NCBI GenBank assembly: GCA_003477305.1
Contig: DMTN01000040.1
Location: 9,431 to 17,002, forward strand
DNA length: 7,572 nucleotides
Source of the DNA: Acholeplasmatales bacterium
GTDB taxonomy: Bacteria > Bacillota_I > Bacilli_A > Izemoplasmatales > Hujiaoplasmataceae
Direction of reading: 5' to 3'
Numbering within the stretch: position 1 is the first letter of the stretch; the number at the start of each line of letters is the position of its first letter. The notes under the pieces were generated by a model, which saw only the letters and a program-made list of their open reading frames with translations, was not told where the DNA came from and did no database searches. Positions 1-6,701 of this stretch are shown piece by piece. Made by a program: the position numbers and the translations under genes.

Positions 1-2150
1 CGAACGGCCGTTATTGGTCGTTGTCCTGGATGCCCACCCAGACCCCGTATGAAGTCTTCTCGGTCCGTCAGGGCGTCGGATACTCGGTTTTCGAGTATCA
101 GGTCGAAGAAGTGCACACGGCGATGAAGATGTTCGTCGTCCCGCACCAGCCGCTTGAAATCATCGAAATCGCGATCACGAACAAATCGTCTGCTCCCAAG
201 GATCTCGACCTCACGAGCTATTTCGAGTGGGAGGCGGCGATCCATCCCGACGCCCACCGCGAATTCCACAAACTATTCATGGATACCTCGTTTCATCCCA
301 AACTGAACGCCATCAAACTGCTCAAATACATGTGGGGGTTCGGCGACAAGAAGGGACTCCACAACAACGTCGACTGGGACTACACCGGCTTCCACGCGGT
401 CTCCGAACCCGTCGCTTCGTTTGACACCGACAAGGAATCGTTCCTCGGCATGTATGGCCGCGAGGATTCCCCGAAAGCGATGAAGGATGAAAAGCTGGCG
501 AAGAACCAGGGCCGCTTCGGCGATCCGGTCGCCTCGCTGCGAAACGAAGTCAAGCTTCAGCCCGGCGAAAGCAAGACGCTCGTCTACACGATCGGCTGCA
601 CGACGTTGGGTAAAAACGAAATTCCCGGGATCGAATCGGTCTACGAAGACCCCGATCCTCTCATCAAGAAGTACACGTGCGTCAAAGGCGCCCGCGAGGC
701 ATTTTCCGAACTGCAGGCCTTCTGGGCGGAACTGCTCGGCGGCGACGAAGCGAAAACCCCCGATCCGGCCTTCGACCTGATGACCAACACATTCGCCAAA
801 TATCAGGCGATCTCGGGTCGCCTGTGGGCGAAGACCGGCTACTATCAGACCTCCGGCGGATATGGGTTCCGCGATCAATTGCAAGACTGCCTCATCTTCC
901 TGGAAGGCAAGCCGGAACTCGCGAAGAAACAGCTCTTGATGCATGCGGCGAAACAGTTCCAGGCCGGCGACGTCTATCACTGGTTCGTCACGTTCCAGGG
1001 CTGGGGTCCGCGCGGTAACTGCTCAGACGACCTCCTCTGGCTGCCGCTCATCCTCGACAGCTACCTCGAGGAAACGCTCGACTTCCCCTTCCTCGACGTC
1101 ACCGCCCCGTTCCTCGACGGCGGCGAAGCGACGATCTACGAACATGCGAAACGGGCGATCCAGAAATCGCTCACCCGCTTCTCCTCCCGCAACGTCCCCC
1201 TGATGGGATCGCATGACTGGAACGACGGACTCTCCGCCGTCGGTCCCGGGATGAAAGGCGAATCGTTCTGGATGTCCTGCTTCCTCTACATCATCCTCAA
1301 AAAATTCGCCCGTCACGCCGCGATGCGTCACGACGACGCGTTCGTCGCCGACATGCTCGCGAAGGCCGAGATGATCAAACAGACCTTCAATGAATTCGCC
1401 TGGGACGGCGAATGGTACCGGATGGCGACCACCGACGCCGGATTGATCCTCGGATCGAAGGACAACGACGAAGGCAAGATCTTCCTGATGCCCAACGCCT
1501 GGGCGATCATCGGCGAACTGATTCCCGCCGACCGCCTGAAGACGGTCGTCAGGTCGATCGAAAAACTTCTGCTCCGCGATTACGGGACCGTGCTCAACTT
1601 CCCCGCGTTCACGAAGCCGCGCACCGATGTCGGCTACGTCACCCGGTACGCCCCGGGTCTTCGCGAAAACGGCGGCGTCTACACGCACGCCGCAGCATGG
1701 GCGGTCACCGCGTTCGCCAAGGCGGGACGTTCCGACCTCGCCTATCGCGCCTTCCGCGGCATCTGCCCGCCGAACCGCACGGCCGATCCGGACCGCTATG
1801 TCGCCGAACCGTACGTCACCTGCGGCAACTCCGACGGACCGATCTCGCCGAATTACGGCCGCGGCGGCTGGACCTGGTACACCGGCTCCGCACAGTGGCT
1901 CCATCGCGTCGCCGTCTGCGACATCCTCGGCGTCAAGGCGACCTACGAAGGTCTTCTCGTCGAGCCGCACGTCCCCGCCGAATGGAACGAGTACAAGTAC
2001 CACCGCGACTTCCGCGGCGCGACCTACGCGTTTGAGTTCGTCCGCGGTCTCAAAGGTGCGATCGTCTGCGACGGAACGGCTGTGAAAGGCAACATCCTCC
2101 CCGATTTCCACGACGGCAAGACCCATCAGGTCCGCGTCGTCTTCAAATGA
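1..2150 (+). CDS. GH94 family sugar phosphorylase, 5'-truncated by window edge
   Basis: Cytosolic inverting phosphorylase that splits a beta-linked oligosaccharide with inorganic phosphate, giving an alpha-sugar 1-phosphate and a shortened acceptor. The frame is open to the left edge: codons before the TTG at 21 read N-G-R-Y-W-S, the start of the family's first beta domain, so the true start lies upstream. About 715 residues are visible against roughly 800 or more for family members. Counting from position 21, the layout is an N-terminal beta-sandwich (to about 235), linker helices, an (alpha/alpha)6 barrel (about 290-640) and a C-terminal beta domain. Hallmarks seen: GFRDQLQD (282-289), SDDLLWLP (335-342), HDWNDG (398-403, the motif carrying the general-acid Asp), YTHAAAW with the phosphate-binding His (H556), and WYTGSAQW with the phosphate-binding Thr (T621). 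No signal peptide can be judged. Substrate is unassigned; cellobiose, cellodextrin, laminaribiose and beta-1,2-glucan oligomers are all possible. The following transporter genes fit uptake of its substrate. Confidence 0.95.
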   Translation, partial: NGRYWSLSWMPTQTPYEVFSVRQGVGYSVFEYQVEEVHTAMKMFVVPHQPLEIIEIAITNKSSAPKDLDLTSYFEWEAAIHPDAHREFHKLFMDTSFHPKLNAIKLLKYMWGFGDKKGLHNNVDWDYTGFHAVSEPVASFDTDKESFLGMYGREDSPKAMKDEKLAKNQGRFGDPVASLRNEVKLQPGESKTLVYTIGCTTLGKNEIPGIESVYEDPDPLIKKYTCVKGAREAFSELQAFWAELLGGDEAKTPDPAFDLMTNTFAKYQAISGRLWAKTGYYQTSGGYGFRDQLQDCLIFLEGKPELAKKQLLMHAAKQFQAGDVYHWFVTFQGWGPRGNCSDDLLWLPLILDSYLEETLDFPFLDVTAPFLDGGEATIYEHAKRAIQKSLTRFSSRNVPLMGSHDWNDGLSAVGPGMKGESFWMSCFLYIILKKFARHAAMRHDDAFVADMLAKAEMIKQTFNEFAWDGEWYRMATTDAGLILGSKDNDEGKIFLMPNAWAIIGELIPADRLKTVVRSIEKLLLRDYGTVLNFPAFTKPRTDVGYVTRYAPGLRENGGVYTHAAAWAVTAFAKAGRSDLAYRAFRGICPPNRTADPDRYVAEPYVTCGNSDGPISPNYGRGGWTWYTGSAQWLHRVAVCDILGVKATYEGLLVEPHVPAEWNEYKYHRDFRGATYAFEFVRGLKGAIVCDGTAVKGNILPDFHDGKTHQVRVVFK

Positions 2151-2163
2151 TCGCACGGCGATC
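2149..2163 (+). other. Small intergenic inverted repeat after the phosphorylase gene
   Basis: A perfect 6-bp stem, GATCGC and GCGATC, with a 3-nt ACG loop begins inside the TGA stop codon of the phosphorylase gene and is followed by five A residues. There is no T-run on the 3' side, so it does not look like an intrinsic terminator on the plus strand. It may be an mRNA stability or processing element between the enzyme and the binding-protein genes, or chance in GC-rich DNA. Confidence 0.35.
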
Positions 2164-2177
2164 AAAAAGCCACACAT

Positions 2178-2183
2178 AGGAGA
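2178..2183 (+). promoter_or_regulatory. Shine-Dalgarno site that decides the start of the first binding protein
   Basis: AGGAGA lies 6 nt before the ATG at 2190 but directly abuts the earlier in-frame ATG at 2184, which is too close for initiation. The spacing therefore supports 2190 as the start. It also leaves a classic Met-Lys-Lys signal-peptide N-terminus. Confidence 0.8.
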
Positions 2184-2189
2184 ATGAAG

Positions 2190-3719
2190 ATGAAAAAGCT
2201 CATCAGCATCGCCCTCATCGTTATGTTCGCCGCGGTCGCCGTCGCCTGCGAGACGGTCACGACCGTCCCGACGACCGCCGCTACCACCGCCGTCGGTACC
2301 ACCACGACCGGTTCGGGCACCACCACGACCGGTTCCGGAACGACCGCCACGACCCAGCCGACCGGCACCACGACCGCGACCACGACCGTATATCACGATC
2401 CGGTCACGCTCACCTATGCGGCCTGGAACCTCGGCGCCATCGACTCATTGACCAATCTCGAACGGCTGATGCTCGACGCCTTCGAGGTCGAGTATCCGTG
2501 GATCACCGTCGAAATCCTCGAACGTCCGAAAGTCCCGGATGCGACCGGAACCGGCGAAATCGATCAGAACTGGAACGAGTTCCTCGGCGCGAACGCCGCG
2601 CTCGGCACGCTGCCGGACGTCTACTTCACCGATTCCGTCGAAACGACGATCATGAACAATTGGTCGCTCGACCTCGCCGCAATCGCCGAAAGCGATCCAG
2701 AGTTCTTGAACATCTCCGCCGACCTGCGCAACGCCGCGAATTTCGGCGGTCACATCATGGCCATCCCGTACGCGGTCTACTACTTCGGCTATTTCATCAA
2801 CAAGACGCTCTTCGAAGACCAAAACGGCGACCAGCCGCTCTTCGAGGACACCTGGGCTGAATTCGCCGCCAAGGTCGCCGACGTCGCCAGCCAGACCGTC
2901 ACCACCGGCAACGGCATCGCCGGCATCTGCGGCATCGACCGTCTGCTCGAATGGTATCCCGCGCAGCTCAACGCCGACCTCGGCTGGTACACCTACGACG
3001 GTTCGCTCCTCCATCTCGATGGTCCGGATTTCGCCGCCACGCTCGACATGTACAACACGCTGATGACGACCAAGGCCTACATCTACGACGCCTTGACGGC
3101 CGATGAGAAGATGGCCGCCTTCGGCACCACCGGGACGTGGGAGACTTCCAAATTGCTCGCGTACTGGGAATACACCCCGATCATCGGCTCGATGCTCGAT
3201 CTCGGCTTCGACGTCGACTTCATCGGCACCCCCGGCACCGCCGCCTCCCATAAAATCCCGGTCGTCCTCGACCTGATGTGCGTCTCCTCGCAGACCGACC
3301 ATCCGGAAGACGCCTACCTGCTCGCCAAATGGATGAGTTTCGGCAAGGCCGGCTACCTGAAGCGGATCGACATCTCCTCCACCGTCGAAGGCGTCGTCGC
3401 CCTCAACATGACGCCGCTGCAACCGGACGAAGAGATGCTCGACGCCTTCTTCGGGATCTACACGACGTTCACGGAATTCCGCAAGGTCGTCGAATACGAC
3501 GATTACATCATCGAACCGAACAAGTACGTCCCGGGCTACATCAAGGCCCGCTGGACCGGCGTGTACAACGCCACGACGTCGCTTGGCGACATCTTCACCG
3601 GCGTCTTGAGCGGCGCGATCAACTATGCGGACGTCAAGACCGTCTGGAACCAAAAGGCCAACGATGCCTTGACGGCGGCACGCGAAGCCGTCTTCGAACA
3701 ACTCGGAATCGTCGGATAA
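2190..3719 (+). CDS. Sugar ABC transporter solute-binding lipoprotein
   Basis: Extracellular solute-binding protein (family 1 type) that would capture a sugar and deliver it to the permease encoded downstream; 509 aa, slightly longer than the usual 400-450. The signal peptide begins MKKLIS, followed by a hydrophobic core and A-V-A-C with the lipidated Cys at residue 20. The -3 position is Ala rather than the preferred Leu, but the site is otherwise standard. Residues 21-67 are a Thr/Gly/Ser-rich spacer that would hold the domain away from the membrane. The folded domain starts at about 72 (VTLTYAAWN) and has typical family features: an LPDVYFTD segment, an AIPYAVYYFGYFINKTLF segment of the first lobe, and a C-terminal helical part ending at EQLGIVG. 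The gene starts 39 nt after the phosphorylase gene and ends 39 nt before the second, larger binding protein. The ligand is probably an oligosaccharide related to the phosphorylase substrate, by context only. Confidence 0.92.
   Translation: MKKLISIALIVMFAAVAVACETVTTVPTTAATTAVGTTTTGSGTTTTGSGTTATTQPTGTTTATTTVYHDPVTLTYAAWNLGAIDSLTNLERLMLDAFEVEYPWITVEILERPKVPDATGTGEIDQNWNEFLGANAALGTLPDVYFTDSVETTIMNNWSLDLAAIAESDPEFLNISADLRNAANFGGHIMAIPYAVYYFGYFINKTLFEDQNGDQPLFEDTWAEFAAKVADVASQTVTTGNGIAGICGIDRLLEWYPAQLNADLGWYTYDGSLLHLDGPDFAATLDMYNTLMTTKAYIYDALTADEKMAAFGTTGTWETSKLLAYWEYTPIIGSMLDLGFDVDFIGTPGTAASHKIPVVLDLMCVSSQTDHPEDAYLLAKWMSFGKAGYLKRIDISSTVEGVVALNMTPLQPDEEMLDAFFGIYTTFTEFRKVVEYDDYIIEPNKYVPGYIKARWTGVYNATTSLGDIFTGVLSGAINYADVKTVWNQKANDALTAAREAVFEQLGIVG
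2295..2357 (+). repeat. 21-bp tandem repeat in the Thr-rich lipoprotein spacer
   Basis: Two near-identical 21-bp units (2295-2315 and 2316-2336) each encode G-T-T-T-T-G-S and differ at only two third-codon positions. A third, diverged unit (2337-2357, G-T-T-A-T-T-Q) follows. The units lie in frame inside the low-complexity linker after the lipid-anchored Cys, so changes in copy number would lengthen or shorten the tether without breaking the frame. Confidence 0.8.
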
Positions 3720-3745
3720 CCAAGATAACGCCAAGCCATTCTTCC

Positions 3746-3761
3746 CGCGAGGTGCCTCGTG
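3746..3761 (+). promoter_or_regulatory. Shine-Dalgarno and GTG start enclosed in a small hairpin
   Basis: The likely ribosome binding site of the large fusion gene is GAGGTG at 3749-3754, shortly before the GTG at 3759. The same bases can fold: 3746-3751 pair with 3756-3761 (five Watson-Crick pairs and one G-U) around a GTGC loop. This stem covers part of the Shine-Dalgarno site and the whole start codon. It could lower initiation or make it depend on ribosomes finishing the gene upstream. The pairing is seen directly; a regulatory role is inference. Confidence 0.45.
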
Positions 3762-6701
3762 ATCAAGAAAAGCCTGTCCCTCCTTATGATCCTGATTCTG
3801 ACGCTGTGCGGCGCCGGCTTCCATGCCGGCGTCGTTTCGGCGTCCGTACCGGATACGGGCTGGACCGACACGACCGCGGCCGGAACGTACCAAGACATCC
3901 TGCCGACCTGGACCGATCAAGCGTACGCGGACAATTCCGGGTTTTCCGCCGTCGTCACGCCCGCCCAGTTCGACGGAGCGGTTCCGGAACCCGATTCGGC
4001 CGGCTATCACGGCCCGGCAGCGCGTTTTGACGCCACCGGGATCCTCACCTTCACGGTGAACGTCCCGACGACCGGACTCTATCGCTTTGCCCTCGATTTT
4101 CTCCCGCTCGACGACAACTACCTCGACGAGGAACTTGCCGTGTCGGTGAACGGCGTTTCCCCCTACGCCGAAGCCGGCCAGATCATCCTCTACAAGAACT
4201 GGGACGGAGGATCGGTTTTCTCGACCGACCGGTTCGGCAACGATTTCTACGCATCGCAGTCCGTCATCGCGGAATGGACGCATCAGGCGTTCCAGGACCC
4301 GATGGGTTTTCATACCGAACCTCTGTGTTTCCTCTTGGAAGCCGGCAACAACGTGGTGGAGTTCCGGCTTCTGAAGGGGGCGTTTCTGCTCGGGGACGTC
4401 ACGGTCACCGGCCAGGCCTCCCTTCCCGGCTACGCGGCCTACCGCGGCGGCGCACCCGCCGAAAGTTCCGACTTCTTCCTCGCGATCGAGGCGGAAACCC
4501 CGGATGCGAAGAACTCTTCGTCGATCCAGGCCGGCGTCGACCGCGACCTCGGCGTGACGCCGTTTGCGGTGTCCGTGCTCAAACTCAACATCCTCGCGGG
4601 ATCGAGTTTCAATTCCGAACGCGAATCCGTCGCCTATGATGTCGTCGTCCCCGCCGCCGGTTTCTATCATCTGTCCTTCAAGGTCCGACAGTCCGCCCAT
4701 GCGAACGCATCGGTGTTCCGGACCCTCCGCATCAACGGCGAGATCCCCTTCGCCGAAGCATCCGCGCTCTCGATCGGCTATACGACCGACTGGCAGAACT
4801 ACACTCCTTCCGACGCGTCCGGAACACCTTATCTCTTCTATCTCGACGCAGGGATGAACGTCGTATCGCTTTCCGTCGACCTGTCGGCCTACCGCACGAC
4901 CTATGAAACCGCGCAGACGGTGTTGAAGGCGGTCAACCAGCTGTCGCTCGACATTCGGAAACTGACCGGCAACCAGGTCGACGAAGACCGCGACTGGTCG
5001 ATCGTCGACTACATGCCCTCGATCGTCGCCGACCTCCGCGCGATGACCTCCGCGCTGCAGGATCAGATGGACTACGTCGATGCGCTGAACGGCTCCGACC
5101 GGCGTTCCGAGGTCGAATCGAGCCTTCGTCTCTGCATCCGCAACCTGACGTTGCTCGCCGACGAACCCGACGAAATTCCGCAGAACATCACGATGCTTTC
5201 GACCTCATCCGCTTCGGTCGCATCGATGCTCGGAACGGTCATCGCGCTGCTCGTCGACAGTCCGCTCGACATCGATTGCTTCTACGTCTACGCCAACGCC
5301 GAACTGCCCGAGGCCAACGCCGGTTTCTTTGCCCGGGCGTGGCTTGCGATCAAACGCTTCTTCCTCTCCTTTTTCGAAGACCGCTATTCCGATGTCCCCG
5401 AAGAAGGCGAGCTTGAGGTATGGGTCAACCGCTCGAAGCAATATGTCGATCTGATCCAGAAGATGGCGGACGATACCTTCACAACCGCGACCGGAATCCC
5501 CGTCAAAGTCTCGGTGATGTCCTCCGAAAGCAAACTGATCCTCGCCAATTCCGCCGGGCAGAATCCCGACGTCGCCCTCGGCATCGCCTCCTGGATGCCC
5601 TACGACATGGGCATCCGCGGCGCCGTCTACGACCTTTCCGCGTTTGAAAACGATCCGGCGTTCGCCGCGACGCTGGCCCAGTTCAATCCCGAATCGCTGA
5701 TTCCGATGATCTACGACGAGGGTCTGTACGGGCTTCCCGACACGGAGAACTTCTATGTCCTCTTCTATCGGACGGACATCCTCGACACGCTCGACCTCGA
5801 GATTCCCGACACCTGGAGCGAGGTCACCGAGATGATGCCGGTACTCAAGCGCTACGGCATGGATTTCTACATCCCGCTTTCGAGCGCGACATCGCTCAAG
5901 TCGTTTGACGCCACCCTGCCGTTCCTCTTCCAGTACGGTTCGTCCGTCTACGCCGATCACGCCTTCGCCGCGGCGATCGACGACGGCGCCTCGATCGACG
6001 CCCTCACGATGATGACCGAACTCTACACGATCTATTCGATGGACGTCACGGTTTCCTCGTTCTACAACGATTTCCGGCTCGGAACCTGCCCGATCGGCGT
6101 GGGCGATTTCGGGATGTACGTCACGCTCCTCAACGCCGCCCCCGACATCCAGGGGCTCTGGTCGGTCGCCCTTCTTCCCGGCGTCGAAAAGAGCGGCGAC
6201 GTGATCGACCGCAGCGCTCCCGGCGCGGCGACCGCCAACATCGTCTTCGCCAACACCGCATACCCCGAAGAAAGCTGGGAGTTCCTCCAGTGGTGGGCCT
6301 CGACCGACACGCAGGTGACGTTTGAGAACCTGCTGCTATCGACCCTCGGCAAATCCTACATGTGGAACTCCGCGAACGTCTCGGCGTTCCTCGCGGCCGG
6401 ATACACCGCTTCCGACGTCGACGTCATCGTCGGCCAGTGGGAGTGGCTTCGCGAACTGCCCAAGGTGCCGGGATCGTACCAGGTCGAACTGGAGATTTCG
6501 AACCTCTGGAACAGCGTCGTGCTCGAACGCGCGAACCTGCGCGTCGAACTGAACGACGCGGTGATCCGCGCGAACAAGGAAATCCGCAAGAAAATGAGCG
6601 AGTTCGGCTACATGGACAAGGCCGGCAACGTCCTTCGTCCTTACATCCTGGCCTCGCGATCGTTGATCGACGAATGGTTGAGCGGAGGTGACGGCGCATG
6701 A
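3759..6701 (+). CDS. Large secreted fusion: two carbohydrate-binding-like domains plus ABC solute-binding domain
   Basis: A 980-aa extracellular protein, about twice the length of an ordinary sugar-binding protein. GTG is chosen as start because it gives an MIKKS signal peptide and has a Shine-Dalgarno site. Order: signal peptide 1-28, probably cut after VSA; beta domain A about 30-218; beta domain B about 238-385; a helical region about 390-545 ending in an aromatic, basic stretch (523-544); and a family 1 solute-binding domain from about 550 (ELEVWVNRS, ATGIPVKV, PDVALGIASW, GLPDTENFYVLFYRTDIL). The C-terminal tail is helical and charged. Domains A and B share VP-x-x-G-x-Y, NG-x-x-P-(Y/F)-AEA and L-(E/D)-AG-x-N-V-V motifs, resembling galactose-binding-like carbohydrate modules (CBM6/35 style). 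From memory, Paenibacillus-type bacteria have similar roughly 950-aa binding proteins; ligands are largely unknown. The stop codon overlaps the permease start. It probably captures a polymer or long oligosaccharide for that transporter. Confidence 0.88.
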   Translation: MIKKSLSLLMILILTLCGAGFHAGVVSASVPDTGWTDTTAAGTYQDILPTWTDQAYADNSGFSAVVTPAQFDGAVPEPDSAGYHGPAARFDATGILTFTVNVPTTGLYRFALDFLPLDDNYLDEELAVSVNGVSPYAEAGQIILYKNWDGGSVFSTDRFGNDFYASQSVIAEWTHQAFQDPMGFHTEPLCFLLEAGNNVVEFRLLKGAFLLGDVTVTGQASLPGYAAYRGGAPAESSDFFLAIEAETPDAKNSSSIQAGVDRDLGVTPFAVSVLKLNILAGSSFNSERESVAYDVVVPAAGFYHLSFKVRQSAHANASVFRTLRINGEIPFAEASALSIGYTTDWQNYTPSDASGTPYLFYLDAGMNVVSLSVDLSAYRTTYETAQTVLKAVNQLSLDIRKLTGNQVDEDRDWSIVDYMPSIVADLRAMTSALQDQMDYVDALNGSDRRSEVESSLRLCIRNLTLLADEPDEIPQNITMLSTSSASVASMLGTVIALLVDSPLDIDCFYVYANAELPEANAGFFARAWLAIKRFFLSFFEDRYSDVPEEGELEVWVNRSKQYVDLIQKMADDTFTTATGIPVKVSVMSSESKLILANSAGQNPDVALGIASWMPYDMGIRGAVYDLSAFENDPAFAATLAQFNPESLIPMIYDEGLYGLPDTENFYVLFYRTDILDTLDLEIPDTWSEVTEMMPVLKRYGMDFYIPLSSATSLKSFDATLPFLFQYGSSVYADHAFAAAIDDGASIDALTMMTELYTIYSMDVTVSSFYNDFRLGTCPIGVGDFGMYVTLLNAAPDIQGLWSVALLPGVEKSGDVIDRSAPGAATANIVFANTAYPEESWEFLQWWASTDTQVTFENLLLSTLGKSYMWNSANVSAFLAAGYTASDVDVIVGQWEWLRELPKVPGSYQVELEISNLWNSVVLERANLRVELNDAVIRANKEIRKKMSEFGYMDKAGNVLRPYILASRSLIDEWLSGGDGA
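3809..3834 (+). other. GC-rich hairpin within the signal-peptide coding region
   Basis: Bases 3809-3818 pair with 3825-3834 (nine Watson-Crick pairs and one G-U) around a 6-nt TTCCAT loop. The core CGCCGGC/GCCGGCG is perfect. It sits about 50 nt after the GTG start and encodes residues 17-26 of the signal peptide. Three T residues follow, too few for a convincing terminator. It may slow early translation, act as an attenuator-like structure, or be chance in GC-rich coding DNA. Confidence 0.4.
6684..6691 (+). promoter_or_regulatory. Near-ideal Shine-Dalgarno site for the permease
   Basis: GGAGGTGA, a full match to the anti-Shine-Dalgarno core, lies 6 nt before the ATG at 6698. It is embedded in the last codons of the large binding-protein gene (its Ser-Gly-Gly-Asp end). 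It supports independent, strong initiation in addition to coupling through the ATGA overlap. Confidence 0.9.

Noticed and set aside
21..23. TTG as the start codon of the phosphorylase gene
   Set aside because: The same frame is open to the window edge and the upstream codons encode residues expected in the GH94 N-terminal domain. There is no Shine-Dalgarno site, and about 90 or more N-terminal residues are missing relative to family members.
2149..2168. Intrinsic terminator after the phosphorylase gene
   Set aside because: The stem is only 6 bp and is followed by A residues, not T residues. The next gene begins within 30 nt in an apparent operon.
2184..2186. ATG at 2184 as start of the first binding protein
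   Set aside because: The AGGAGA ribosome binding site directly abuts it, leaving no spacer. The ATG two codons later has 6-nt spacing and gives a normal signal peptide.
1023..2396. Long minus-strand open frame (457 codons) opposite the phosphorylase gene
   Set aside because: Same compositional artefact. Its Gly/Arg-rich N-terminus is just the reverse reading of the Thr-rich linker codons.
3720..3758. Promoter in the 39-nt gap before the fusion gene
   Set aside because: No pair of -35 and -10 like boxes with proper spacing was seen, and the tight spacing favours co-transcription.
2445..4700. Very long open frame on the minus strand (751 codons)
   Set aside because: It lies antisense to two well-supported genes and the gap between them. 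Its product is rich in Arg, Asp, Glu, Gly and Val with no recognisable domain, as expected from reading GC-rich codons such as GTC, GAC and GCC in reverse.
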